The notes below the pieces were generated by a model. It was not told where the DNA came from, searched no databases, and saw nothing but the letters and a program-made list of their open reading frames with translations. Positions 1 through 10,480 of a stretch of DNA of 64,000 bases are shown here, piece after piece. Position 1 is the first letter of the stretch. The number at the start of each line of letters is the position of its first letter. Location of the stretch: NCBI GenBank assembly GCA_035772405.1, contig JAYKKM010000056.1, positions 1-64,000 of the forward strand. The letters run 5' to 3'. The translations under genes were made by a program, and so were the position numbers. This stretch comes from Chrysogorgia sp. JL179-B06 (Eukaryota > Cnidaria > Anthozoa > Scleralcyonacea > Chrysogorgiidae).

Positions 1-391
1 GTCGTTTTTGAAGGTATCACTAGTTATGTTAGTGCTTATGATGTCGTTGTTTCTAAAATAAATGTCAACGCCATTAACCTCCACCGTCTTGTGAGACAGT
101 TGGATCGAACTCAAACTTGCTCAAAGTGATGTGAGGGTACTTTTTCACTAGATTCAGCTTAGCCACGCGTACGGCGTTAGCTATCTCTTCCTGGTCAGGT
201 ATCATTGGTTTGTTTATCGTTAGATACTTAGTGTACTCCGGGTTACTCTTAAACCTACTTGAGTCTACCGAAACGTCACCAATATTAGTTTTCGTCACGA
301 AGAATATATGTATATGCATATTGTCGTCAACATCAAGAAAAAACCTATTCTTGTCAGCATAAGGATACTTTCTTTTGAACGCATCCATCAT
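1..391 (-). CDS. unidentified Polinton gene, runs off the window
   Basis: An open frame of 105 codons reads 391 to 74 on the minus strand and is the only minus-strand gene in the element. After the stop near 74 a different frame stays open to base 1, so a one-base break near 80-100 is likely and the gene probably continues leftwards. It is divergent from the penton-like gene, with only 17 bases between the two starts, so promoters must be compact or overlap the coding regions. The protein is hydrophilic with no signal peptide or membrane segment. I do not recognise the family. Confidence 0.5.
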
Positions 392-408
392 AACATACCG
401 TACGTTAT

Positions 409-1056
409 ATGAGAGTGGTAGTGTTGGTTAGTGGTTCAACGAAAACTGTAGACCTACCAGAGTCAACTCTAGCAACTAACTCAGACCCTTACTTACTAGT
501 GAAGGAGGCAACCATCTTTTGGGACTACGTTAACGTAACCACAGCTAACAACAAGATAACTTATAACAGTAATAATCACGTTTTTAGTCCTGGGTACCAC
601 ACCTTTAAAATGATCGCTGACGACTTGAGAGAGTTAGGAGACGTGAAGCTAGTGGCTAACAGACACGACTCGACGTGTACGATAACAACTGATCAACGAA
701 TAGAACTGTTTAGATTTGGACAACTCTTAGGATTTGACGAAAACACTACAATAGCCACCACAAAAACCAGTCCTAACGTTGTGAACGTTAACAGAGGACT
801 GAAATACATACAAGTAACATCTAATATTGTGGACAGATCCAAGAACATAGTTAACGGCAGCAAAAGTGATTGTGTCGCAGTACTGCCAATAACTAGCACA
901 CAGACACTTAAGGGCTCTGTACAACATTTCTTTGGTGTTGGGTCGAAAATCCCAATAAACAAAGGAGTCATCAACCAACTAGAGTTCAAGATAACAGATC
1001 AGAACGATAACAGTATTAACGTTGGCGAGGTATTGTTAGATTTACACATCACGTAG
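409..1056 (+). CDS. penton-like minor capsid protein (probable)
   Basis: This 215-residue frame is unbroken. It is beta-rich, with alternating hydrophobic and polar stretches, and has a 'PGYHTFKMIADDL' segment near residue 60 followed about 50 residues later by 'FGQLLGF'. That pairing is seen in single-jelly-roll vertex proteins of Polintons and adintovirus-like elements. It sits next to the integrase gene, and its stop overlaps the integrase start. Function would be the capsid vertex. The assignment is by pattern and context; a tail or fibre-type protein is the alternative. Confidence 0.5.
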   Translation: MRVVVLVSGSTKTVDLPESTLATNSDPYLLVKEATIFWDYVNVTTANNKITYNSNNHVFSPGYHTFKMIADDLRELGDVKLVANRHDSTCTITTDQRIELFRFGQLLGFDENTTIATTKTSPNVVNVNRGLKYIQVTSNIVDRSKNIVNGSKSDCVAVLPITSTQTLKGSVQHFFGVGSKIPINKGVINQLEFKITDQNDNSINVGEVLLDLHIT

Positions 1057-2138
1057 TGTATATGGAGCAAGAACTAAGAGATATTTACTACAACCCATCA
1101 ACTGGTTACCAATCTGCCGAGAGGCTGTACCAAAAGGCACAAGAAGGCGGTCTAAACGTTAGTAGGGTAAAGATAAAGGACTGGTTAAAATCTCAAGACA
1201 CGTACACCAGGTACAAACCAGTTGTTAAGAAACACAAGTTTAGACAAACATTTGTTGACTATCTGGGTGAGCAGATACAGATGGACTTGGTTGACATGGG
1301 CTTACAAGCATAAGAACAACGGGTACTACTGGATACTAACAGCCACTGAGATCCTTAGTAGGTATGCTTTCGCAATACCCGTCTATAGGAAAGACACGAA
1401 AAACATGACTAAGGCTGTCACAAAGTTACTAGAGAAGGCTAAGGTTAGATTTGGCGAGTACCCAAAGCTGGCTCAGTTTGACGACGGTAAGGAATTCTAT
1501 AACGTTGGTGTGAAGGATCTATTGGATAAACACAATGTGAAGTACTTCAGCACGAACTCTGATAAAAAGGCAGCAGTCGTGGAACGGTTTAACAGAACAC
1601 TCAAGACGTCTATGTGGAAGTACTTCTACAGTAAAGGAACGTACAAGTGGATTGACGTTTTAGATCAGCTCGTTGAGAATTACAACAATACCAAACATAG
1701 TACTATTCTAACGAAACCTAAAGACGTTAGTAAGAAAAACGAAAACGAAGTATGGACGACATTGTTTGGACATCATTTCGGTGACTACCCACTACCAAAG
1801 TTTAAAGTAGTGAGACTGTCAGGATATCAAAGCACAAGAGCATATTCGCAAAAGGGTATGAAGCTAACTTCACTGAGGAGCTATTCAAAGTGACAAAGGT
1901 CATACGTGGTGACCCTACCGTGTACGAGATAGAGGACCATGAAGGGGAACCTATCGTTGGTAAGTTCTACGAGGAAGAGTTGTCAGCTGTCGATAAAAAA
2001 GACGATGTATATAAAGTTGAGAAGATACTAAAGAGAAAGAAGGAGGGAGGTAAGAAAATGGTTTTAGTCAAGTGGCTTGGCTACGATAGTAAGCACAACT
2101 CATGGATACCAGAAAGTGATATTCAAAATATCGAGTAG
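1056..2138 (+). pseudogene. Polinton chromodomain integrase (c-integrase), frameshifted
   Basis: Three frames in series make one retroviral-type integrase. Frame 1 (1056-1313) has the N-terminal helix-turn-helix-like region and the first catalytic Asp in 'QMDLVDM'. Frame 2 (1222-1893) has the second Asp in 'FDDGKEF' and the Glu in 'VVERFNRTLK'. Frame 3 (1890-2138) ends in a chromodomain, 'YKVEKILKRKK...LVKWLGY...NSW'. The breaks lie near 1300 and in the 1830-1890 stretch. The enzyme would insert the element DNA, and the chromodomain would bias it to methylated histone. All three catalytic residues are still present, but the frame is not intact. Confidence 0.9.
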
Positions 2139-2144
2139 TATATA

Positions 2145-2774
2145 ATGGCTGAAGGAGGGTTCGATGAAATCGAAATGCAAAATCGTAACGATTTTGAGAA
2201 GTATACGGACAAGGAGTTAGAAAGTGAAGTCACCCGACTCGATGCTATAATCGAGGAACACGGGACAACACAAGAACTTAATTTTACGCGCATAAGAATC
2301 ACCAGGGTGAAACAAGAGATAGAGAATAGAGTCATAGAACACAGAGTACAAGACAGAATCACACATGCGGAGACATCATTCACAGGTAATGATGATGGTA
2401 ACACAGTAACAATAACTGGAGAGGATAAAGGGAGTGCCACGTCTGATGGTATCCCAAACCCAAAATACGATAAAAGGTCATACAATGCGTCAGTAACAAG
2501 AGATAGAAAGCAGTTTCTATTAGAACATCTTGGTGTTAGTATTAACGTTAGGGATGGAGAGGCCTCGAGTGATATAATAAAAAAGTCTAAAATGATATTT
2601 GGTGTTAAAGGTCTTATCGGGCTAGAGTTCGAAGATAAGAGAGTTATGGTGCTAAAAGGGAAGTCTATAGTGTACAGCGACTCTAAATATTCACAGAAAG
2701 ATGTCGAGAACTTTAAGAGTCTGTTAAGTAGAGCTGTTGAGGAGCACAGACTAACTTTAAACTGCGATGGTTGA
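2145..2774 (+). CDS. hypothetical Polinton protein with N-terminal coiled coil
   Basis: An unbroken 209-codon frame starts 7 bases after the integrase stop. The first 80 residues are highly charged and heptad-like (many Glu, Arg, Ile), predicting a coiled coil. The last 90 residues are a small mixed alpha/beta region. No enzyme motif or membrane segment is visible. Its stop overlaps the next start, which suggests co-expression with capsid genes. I do not recognise it; an internal virion or scaffold protein would fit the position. Confidence 0.6.
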   Translation: MAEGGFDEIEMQNRNDFEKYTDKELESEVTRLDAIIEEHGTTQELNFTRIRITRVKQEIENRVIEHRVQDRITHAETSFTGNDDGNTVTITGEDKGSATSDGIPNPKYDKRSYNASVTRDRKQFLLEHLGVSINVRDGEASSDIIKKSKMIFGVKGLIGLEFEDKRVMVLKGKSIVYSDSKYSQKDVENFKSLLSRAVEEHRLTLNCDG

Positions 2775-3500
2775 GGAAATTAACGGAGACAACACAATCC
2801 CAGGTAACGTGTCAGAAGACATAGTATCTAACACAAGCGAACAGCTACAAGACAGAGTCGAACAAAGAGTGGAGAAACTCGTAGAAACGTCGCAAGGTAT
2901 CTTCGTTAGTGAACAAGAGATTAGGGAGTTCGCTGGCTCTCTCGACCCAAAAGGATCAACTGATGTTAAGATAGAGTCCGCTAGATGCACTAGGCGACCA
3001 ATATAGACTCATGTCTATCGTCGAGTCAGACCCTCTAAAAGAACAATTCTATAAGAGTGTTAGTGACACAGCTTACTTGAAGGCAGATAGCATCCGTATC
3101 CGAGAACAATATGAGACCAGAACACAACGAGGCAATAGATGTGTTAAAAGACGAGGTTGAGGGTAATGATCTAAATAGACTTGATAGGTTTAAAAAATGG
3201 GCAAAGGAAAACTTAGTTGGAATAAGTGCTATATCAATCTCTATAGCCGGGATAATAACTACCATAGTAATATCAGCTAGGAGTGTTATCGTCAAAGGTG
3301 GTCAAGCACTTGGAAAACTAGGAAAAGCTATAGCTAATCTAGCCACAAAGGCTGGCCCTCTACTGGCTGGACTGCTAAACGTGGTGGCAACTGCGCTAAA
3401 GTGCGGAGCTGCAGGCATATCTTGGTTAGCGTCTAATTTGTGGATCCTAGCGATAGCACTAGCTTGGTTAGTCTACGATCAGTACAAACAGAGGAAATAA
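2767..3500 (+). pseudogene. Polinton membrane protein, two frame breaks
   Basis: Coding potential moves through three frames: 2767-3006, then from the ATG at 3011 to about 3110, then 3111-3500. The last part has two hydrophobic stretches. One, around residues 40-60 of the 3111 frame, is Ile/Ser-rich. The other, at the C-terminus, is a Gly/Ala/Leu-rich segment ending in 'LVYDQYKQRK', a typical positive-inside tail. The N-terminal part is acidic. A virion membrane or membrane-lytic protein is a reasonable guess from position and composition, but the family is not recognised. Confidence 0.5.
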
Positions 3501-3522
3501 AACATGTGTTATAATATATAGT

Positions 3523-4767
3523 ATGAATACTAGTGAGAAAGAGTTGCTTCCTGGATATAGACGTCGTGAAATATCTGCTATCAAAGGCACAAGAACCCGT
3601 CACGTTGTGACACTGAACCCTAACAAAGCCAATCCAGAGGAGGAGTTATACATTGATATCCCAAAGACAAAGGGTAACACTTGTTTGGTACCCTCCAGTT
3701 TCCATCTCCTATTCGACTTCAAAAGTGCGAACGCGAAATCATGGTTTCTTAATAACCTCTCGAGACTACTCTCTGAAAAACTGGTTTATAAAAACTAGCA
3801 GGTGAGACTGTGTACGACAACTATGGTAAGAGTGTTTTATCGGTACGTACAGAGATTTATGGAGACCTAAAACAGAGCGAACGGCTATGATCGAATACGG
3901 TCTAGCAAACGAGAACCTTCGAAAGTTAATCTCGAAGGATGACAGCGGCGCGGCCAGTGGAAACGTGCAAAAAGTTAGCGATGGTCTGATGTTCTCTATT
4001 CATGGCACCAAACAAAAGATTCAACTTGACAAGATTCTAGAAGATCATGGTTTATACGCACCGTATAATATGAACAATAACCTCAGGTACATAATCACAC
4101 TCCCCAAAGCAACCGATATTATGGTGGCTCAATCCGGATCAGCTGTAGCTGGATACACGTTGGAGAACCTTGAGTTGGAGTACGAAACTATCGAGAGTCA
4201 AGAGATCGCTGATGAAGTATCGTCTCTATACGCATCCGGTAGATCTCTATCATATGAGCACATCACACTAATGAAGACTGTGGAGTGGGATAAAGGAATC
4301 ACACTAGTGAACGAGAATATTAACCTACCAAGAAAATCAATGAAAGCTATCGTTCTACTATTCACAAATAAGACAAGAACTGACAGCGAGGAGTTCGTCT
4401 ACCCAAATATAGAGTCAGTCAAACTTACTATAGAAGGCGTGCCAAATATGGTATACAGTCAAGGAATACCAAAACCAAGACTATGGGTAGAAGCGAGACG
4501 ACTATTTGGAACGAAAACTAGACTGTGACCAGCACATGACTGTCCAAAAGTTTTACAAAGATGGTTTTCGCTTTGGTTGTTGACCTTAGATCTATCGAAG
4601 ATAACGCTAAAGTAGCCACTGGAAAAAAGATCGTGAATACTCAGTCAGGAATACTGATGGAAATCATTAAAAAAGTCACAACAGCGAACGTCATGTGTAG
4701 AATATTCATACTCTCCGACGGACTCGTAAACCTTATCAACAACGATCTACAATCAATCCAATACTAA
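3523..4767 (+). pseudogene. major capsid protein (double jelly roll), frameshifted
   Basis: Three adjacent frames, 3523-3798, 3887-4528 and 4561-4767, read as one protein of about 410 residues with breaks near 3800-3885 and near 4530-4560. Length, beta-rich content and place just before the packaging ATPase fit the Polinton/adintovirus major capsid protein. The last segment ends in 'INNDLQSIQY', a C-terminus I associate with this family. The protein would form the hexon-like trimers of the shell. The breaks make this copy non-functional. Confidence 0.72.
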
Positions 4768-4784
4768 AACATATAGTATTCTAT

Positions 4785-5424
4785 ATGAAAACACCTTTTA
4801 ACATGCTAATTGTTGGTATGACAGCCTGTGGTAAAACACACTACCTATTGGACATGATAGAGAGAGAACACACTAATCATTTCGAGTACATCATTCTCAT
4901 ATGTCCAACATTTGAATGGAACAAAACGTACACAGAGTGGAAATACTTGAGAGACCCAAACTTTATCGCTATTCAGTGTGAGCAAGACAAGGTCGACATA
5001 TTTCTTAAATATGTGACTGGTATTTATAAAGGAACCAATTCATTGATAATATTAGACGATTGCGCTGGTGGGCAGGACGTTAAAAATAGAACAAAGCGAA
5101 CTAGTGAAACTAGCCTTTAGCGCTAGACACTACAACCTATCCACAATAGTCGTAACACAACAACTAACCTCAATTAGTAAACCATATCGTGAGAACATAT
5201 CAAAGTTAGTAACATTCTACAACCCTAACAGAAATGATATGAAAATTATCGTAGACGATTATCTCAATGGAGTCGATAAAGTGGAAATTCAGAAAATAAT
5301 AAAACAGTTGAAAGACAACGAGTACGCAAGATTGGAGATACTTCTAAGACATCCGTACTCGTACGAAATAGTTATTCCGCAAAAACAAAACACGTCGTAT
5401 AGTATAGGACATGCCAAAACGTAA
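4785..5424 (+). pseudogene. A32/FtsK-like DNA packaging ATPase, one frameshift
   Basis: The frame 4785-5120 contains a Walker A P-loop ('GMTACGKT', residues 11-18) and a Walker B strand ('SLIILDDCAG', near residue 87). The frame from 5068 to 5424 continues with the sensor-like 'STIVVTQQLTSI' segment and the C-terminal helices. The switch falls between about 5070 and 5115. This is the HerA/FtsK-superfamily motor that pumps DNA into capsids in Polintons. It starts 17 bases after the capsid gene. Catalytic motifs are intact, but the reading frame is not. Confidence 0.85.
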
Positions 5425-5944
5425 GACAAAAAATACTGATACAATTGATGAACTAATTGAAGACATACGAGAAGCAGAACAGGAAGTGATTGATGAACCA
5501 CAAATCGACACGTCACAAGTTGACGACACTCCTCAAACTGATGTAGACAAGAAACGAGACGAACTAAGAAGACTCTCAGAGGACGGTGAGATAGACAAAT
5601 CCATCGCTTATCTCAAAAAGGCCTCAGATAAAGTTATTAACAAGATCTACGAAGAATGGGAGGTAAAAAGAATGGAGAAAGCGAACGTGTTTCTCTGTGA
5701 CCTTTTAATAAGTAAGTTCGCCCACGCGTTAGGAGGGTTCAACGCTATTGAATCACCTGAAAAGCTTGAAAAAGAGTTGATTACTGACCAGCTACTTAAA
5801 AGAGACGTAGAGAAGTTTATATCATACATATCCCCCTACCTCCCTTGTTTAGGGTTGTTATCAGGTGGACTGACAACTAGTAAACACGTACTTAGCCATA
5901 TGGCTAGAGGGGAAATCCCTGAGGGGGAACCCCCAAATGAGTAA
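5411..5944 (+). CDS. hypothetical Polinton protein, acidic N-terminus
   Basis: An unbroken 177-codon frame overlaps the end of the ATPase gene by 14 bases. Residues 1-60 are very acidic and probably disordered. Residues 60-130 are helical and basic/acidic. The C-terminal 50 residues carry a hydrophobic 'YLPCLGLLSGGLTTSKH' stretch that could be buried or membrane-associated. No family is recognised. Position directly after the ATPase suggests a packaging or virion role. Confidence 0.6.
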   Translation: MPKRKTKNTDTIDELIEDIREAEQEVIDEPQIDTSQVDDTPQTDVDKKRDELRRLSEDGEIDKSIAYLKKASDKVINKIYEEWEVKRMEKANVFLCDLLISKFAHALGGFNAIESPEKLEKELITDQLLKRDVEKFISYISPYLPCLGLLSGGLTTSKHVLSHMARGEIPEGEPPNE

Positions 5945-6269
5945 GGAGACAGTGCTATCTAATTACAATAATTTACAAAACGACTTAAAGACATGAGTAT
6001 ATACAAACTTAATGAGTGTAGAACGTCAGGAGCCAGTGGAGGAAAAGACAGCGAGACTCAACAAAGAGTTGTTACTTATCTACCAGATTAGAGAGATCAA
6101 ACGACAACTCTTCGCTAAGACTATCTTAGAACGTGAGAAACTAGACGAGAGGTTTAAACATACTGTACTCGGGGAAAGGATGACTAGCCACGACAGAGAG
6201 TTGCAGCTTCTACGTACTAATACTCGAAAAACTATTTTTGGAAACGCGTGTGATGGTTTTAGAGTCTAA
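5937..6269 (+). pseudogene. small helical Polinton protein with in-frame TGA
   Basis: An ATG at 5937 overlaps the previous stop. Its frame is open except for one TGA at 5994-5996 and then continues in the same frame through the ATG at 6012 to the stop at 6269. Either a nonsense change has split a 110-residue gene, or the real start is at 6012 (85 residues). The product is Lys/Glu/Arg/Leu-rich and helical, with no recognised domain. It is the last gene before the terminal palindrome. Confidence 0.55.
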
Positions 6270-6326
6270 TTTATTTTTGTTTCATTTAACGAATTTTATT
6301 TAACGAAATTTATTTCGTATCGTTTT

Positions 6327-6427
6327 AGTAGTCTCGAAAGTGGTGGTAACAGCGCAAAATTTTCAATTTTAGTTGCGAAGCACGAAAAATTGAAAAATGC
6401 GCTGGTAGCCCCACTTTCTATACTACT
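6327..6427. repeat. palindromic right end of the Polinton
   Basis: Arms of about 43 bases (6327-6370 and 6384-6427) are imperfect inverted copies of each other around a 13-base spacer. The outer ends read AGTAGT and ACTACT, matching the AG...CT termini known for Polintons. Coding sequence of another element begins right after it. The left end and the 6-bp target duplication cannot be checked in this window. Confidence 0.65.
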
Positions 6428-6790
6428 CAGGTTGTTTCTTGGAACTCTAGAGTTGCTTAGTTCTTATAATCCGATCATCAAGAAACATTTAGATGAGGTT
6501 ATAGAGCATTAGAAAAATGGCGAACGCATGCAAGCACATTATCTTTCATGGCAATCTCAGAATGAATTTCTAGCACTGTGTGTAAAGAATTTGCTTGGTG
6601 AGATTTTGAAGGAGGTACAGCAGTCGTATTACTATGGCCTTATCATTGATGGCACACCTGATGTCTCTCACATGGAACAGCTCACATTCGTCTTGAGATA
6701 TGTAATACTGAAAGAAGACCAATGACAGCTAGTTGACAGATTTTTGACTGCAAGATTTTGAAAAGGGAGAAGATATCGCAAAGATTTTAT
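6428..6790 (+). pseudogene. hAT-type DUF4371 (ZMYM1-like) transposase fragment
   Basis: The frame is readable from the Polinton edge and has one stop near 6510. From 6528 it contains 'IIDGTPDVSHMEQLTFVLRYV', the first catalytic-Asp region of DUF4371/hAT-like transposases ('DGTPD'). The rest of the transposase is missing; a LINE piece follows. The Polinton probably inserted into this gene, since its frame begins at the junction. Confidence 0.7.
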
Positions 6791-6794
6791 CCCA

Positions 6795-7745
6795 TATGAA
6801 GTTCTACACCAATATCGCCTTCCTGAGTTTGAGGTTTTGTGGATCGCGGCTCGTCCATACCGTCTTCCAAGAGGGTTTTCACCCATTATCATTGGAACTG
6901 TTTACCACCCACCTTCCGCTAACACCTCGGGTATGATTGAATATTTATCTGGAAACCTTTCTAACTGTGGCTTGATTCTTCTTGGCGATTTTAATAAGTT
7001 GGATGTCAGTAGAATATCCAGACATTTTCGATTAAATCAGTTGGTTAAATTTCCAACCAATGGACTTAACACTCTGGACCTGATTTTAACTAATTGTTGC
7101 CCTTTGGCCTCTCCGTTTACGTGCCAGTCACAAAAGCCAGCTTTCTGCACTTGTATTAACAAAATCGACTGGTCAAACAGCGCCAGGAAGCGCTCGCTAA
7201 TGGTGGTACAGCCCTGTTCAAGGTTCTTCGTAACTGTTCAAAGTTCTTCGTAACCGTGTTACCTTTTTCCATTCAAAATTGAGCCACTTAATGTAAGCCA
7301 AACAGTGTCTAATGATTTGCGTCTGTTGCTGAAACAATGACGAAAATATACATTCTCCTGATGACTGGCTTACTAATTTGGCTAACCATATCAACCAAGC
7401 CTTTTTAACTCTGATGGCTTCCTTTTTACCACTGCCTTCTCCGCATGAGTCTTGCCCACCAATTGAAGCAGTTATTTTCGAAGATACGATCATTTAAAGT
7501 CTTCAAAAGCACCTGGACCTGATGGTCTTCTGACCTGGATCTTTAAAGAATATGCGGATGTGTAAGCCAAGCCTGTTAACGACATTTTTAATGCCTCGTT
7601 CCACGAGCGTTGTCTACCTGCATCTTGGAAAATGGCAGACCCTTAGGTTTAATTATTATACCCTTAGGTTTCCATCGCCATCTTCTAGGGGGTGCAAAAC
7701 TACCGGGGCTAACGCACAGTTCATCAATGGTTTCCTTGTGTTTAA
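6795..7745 (+). pseudogene. non-LTR retrotransposon (LINE) fragment: endonuclease and RT start
   Basis: The 6795-7120 part shows endonuclease features: 'GTVYHPPSAN', then 'LILLGDFN' and 'LDLILTN'. A frame at 7497-7640 has 'SSKAPGPDGL', the conserved entry motif of LINE reverse transcriptases, followed by 'CLPASWKMADP'. Stops and frameshifts separate them, and the RT core is missing. The clade looks like CR1/L2, by motif only. Confidence 0.75.
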
Positions 7746-7839
7746 AGCTGCGCTCTCTTAAACATCAATTATTTTGCTCTTAAAAGTCTGTTACATACTT
7801 GTTACAATCAACATTTTCCGGTATATATGTGCGCCCACC

Positions 7840-10480
7840 CAGGCTAGGCTTGTATTGACTCTTTATATTTACAAACATAACTGTTGATCCCAATTAGCCA
7901 TATGTTCTTCATCAGGTTGTTGTGGCCAAACGAATTGCGACAGTCCAATATCGTCAGAGGTGTTTGTATATACATTTGGTAAGCATCACTAAGCCATCGT
8001 CCTAATGTTTTAATTAGGTGGTCTCGAATTCCCATCGCAGCGGCCGTCGTGGCAGCACCTATGCAAAAACCCAAATAGTTTCCTACAAGCCCTAGTCGCG
8101 CAATGGCTTGTCTCAGCCAGGTTGTCAATCCCGCATGTGTCAAGGGGAGGCCATTTTTCCAATATGAACAGGGGCCTTAATTCATCATGGATCGAAATGT
8201 GAGAATTAGTGATCCCTATTCTCAAAGTATGATTTCAGCGAAATTGGATTTAATTGTAACCAATATTATTCTCCAGTGCAAGTTGAAGGGAGACAGCGCA
8301 TCAGCGATGGTGTTAGTTTTACCAGGAATATGACTGGCAGACACACAGAAATTAAATTTGGCCATAACCAAAAACAACTCGCGAATCAAGTGCATAATAT
8401 TGTCGTCTTTTGACGAGCCTGACCAAAGAATATGGACAACACTTTGGTTGTCACATACGAATTGGATGCGTTTGAGTGACCACGATTGTCCTAAATGAGG
8501 CAAGCCATAACAATAGGGTATAGTTCTTTTGCCATACCTAATTGATGTTGCAAATATAACCATGCCTTGTTAAACCACTTGCTGTTGTTGTAAGATCCAA
8601 AACCTTTGCTACCAGATGCATCTGTTGCCAGTTGGAAATCTGGTAAATGCGCCCACTCTGGTAGATCGAAGAAACAAACACCATTCCATGCTGGAAGGAA
8701 CTCGCTCCACCATTAAGTCTAGTCAGGCTTTAGCCGCATAAAGTGCCAATGGTCTCGCAGCAAGTTAATTAGACGGCACGTGAAACTGCGACCTGGTACA
8801 ACAACGGATGAGACGTGATTAAGTTTGCCCACAAGCGATTTTAGTTCTTTGGGTTTACACCACTTCTTGTGTATCCATTGTTTGATGAGCAGCACTAAAT
8901 CATGCAGTTTATATGCTGGTAAGCGAGCAGTCATCGGTACCGAATCAAGTTCGATTCCCAAGAAATCATATGTACTTCTAGTACGTATTCCATATAAGGA
9001 AGTGACCAACGAGCAAATAGAAGGCATTGACGAGCAAATACAAGGCATTAACTAACAAATACATGGTACTCGTACCAGCCCACTGGATGTGGGATTGTTA
9101 ACACGTTACGATATGTTCGATTATCCACTCTTTTTAAGAAAACTACGTTCGCTAGCACGATAAGCTGTACGCATATTGTAAACAGATAATTTATCTTTGT
9201 TTTAATATATATTGTAGCTTTGGGAGTTGATTATTTCTCAAGAAAACGTTCGCCAAAGACAGCCGTGTTTTTGTTTACAAGATGGTATCCGTATTAGGAA
9301 AATTATATTTTGGCATGTTTCAATTATCCGCGCTTTTAAAGAGAACTAAGTTAGCTACCAGGATAAAGCTGTACGTATGTTGTAAATAGATAATTTAACT
9401 TTCCTTTGATATATTCTATAGCTTTGGGGGTGGTTTATTTCTCAAGAAAACGTTTGCCAAAGGGTTAGGACCTTTGTTGTTTTGGGGTCGGTTACAATCC
9501 AATTAACAAGGAGGCTGGTACGAGGTTTGAACGTGTCAGCTATTTGCTCGTTAATTCACTCTATTTGCTCGTCAATGCCTTCTATTTGCGCTTCCTTATA
9601 AGGAATACGTACTAGATACCCCTATCCAAGAAATTCAAGCAAGTCACAGGGCCCTTGCACTTCTCGGCGCCAGAGTAATGACAGTGTCAGTCGCCGCTCG
9701 TTTGATAGCGTGCAAAAATTTATTGCAATCGTTTGACCCGGCTTGGCCGATTGTGAAAAGGTCGTCCAAATAGTGCAGCAAGTTTTGTACCGAGTAATTG
9801 TTCTTTAACAGCCACTCAAATAGTTCGGCAAGCGTATTAAAGACGCTGGGTGTGAAGCGTAGCCAAACGGAAGCGCCAAATCGATAAAACTAGCGCGCCC
9901 TTTTCCGTGTTCATAATCATCGCGATGGCATCGTCTACTTTACTGTATGTAACGGGGAATTGCAAATACCACCATCAACGCTGTGGTCGAACAGGAAAGA
10001 TTAAGTCCAAAATAAGGCTCCAACAGTTCGGTTTGTTTTTCTTATGGATGACGCCAAAACGGCTAATGTGCAGTGAAGTGTTTAGTGGGCCAAAAACTCT
10101 AAAAAATAAAAGAAATACTAACCCACTCCTAAACCTTATAATTCAATGCAACGATATTCTGTGTCTGCTACATGAGGAAGCAACCAATATTGCTCTCTTT
10201 GGCGTCGCATCGAAATGCATGGTCGTAATTGAACCATGCCCGGACCTTTTAGCTGTGCACATTATTAGAGCCATAGAAGCTAAAAGATGATGTACGCAAT
10301 GAGGGAAATATGAAGCCAAAACCGCAGTGTAGATGTTGCGTACTGGTACGTTAAGATTGCCAAACAAACTGGGAGTTGGGTTGCTTTGATCTACGGTTCT
10401 TGTTGTTACCCTATAGCTTGAACAAACGTTGGCGCAGAGAACGTACCTGAATGTGCTCCCGTCTTGGGCCAATTCACATT
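7840..10480 (-). mobile_element. decayed DIRS-like tyrosine-recombinase retrotransposon
   Basis: Read on the minus strand the order is RT, RNase H, then tyrosine recombinase, as in DIRS1. The RT piece at 10,110-9,635 includes 'FGVIHKKNKP' and the active site 'HYLDDL' (9761-9775). RT/RNase H continues at 8957-8719 ('DFLGIELDS') and 8563-8222 ('CDNQSVVHIL', 'HIPGKTNTIADALS'). The recombinase C-terminus is at 8143-7900 ('GAATTAAAMGI', 'LIKTLGRWLSDAYQMYI'). The usual His-Ser before Phe-Arg is degraded. An N-terminal piece (10,472-10,143) may belong to it. Many stops, and a MITE splits the RT. Confidence 0.85.
8967..9625. mobile_element. hAT-type MITE inserted in the DIRS element
   Basis: The 659-bp insert is flanked by the same nine bases, CCAAGAAAT, at 8958-8966 and 9626-9634. 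Its ends are inverted copies (TCTAGTACGTATTCC and relatives, with a GGGGTA-like tip at the right end). Inverted similarity continues inward through a motif containing GAGCAAATAGAAGGCATT. Inside are two direct copies about 203 bp apart (9115-9265 and 9318-9468). An 8-bp duplication plus one chance base fits hAT. Confidence 0.75.

Larger units (their letters stand above)
1..6427 (+). mobile_element. Polinton/Maverick-type virus-like element, right-hand part
   Basis: A run of nine tightly packed reading frames, eight on the plus strand, includes a chromodomain integrase, a packaging ATPase and a capsid-like protein. That combination is specific to Polintons and related adintovirus-like elements. 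Gene spacing is a few bases or overlapping, as in a virus. The protein-primed DNA polymerase and the left end are not in the window. Almost every gene has a frameshift or stop, so this copy is inactive. The right boundary is set by a palindrome ending at 6427, directly followed by an unrelated hAT-like frame. What I infer is the family; the gene order and breaks are seen directly. Confidence 0.88.

Noticed and set aside
693..989. Minus-strand ORFs inside the penton-like gene
   Set aside because: Shadows of the intact plus-strand frame, with no motif.
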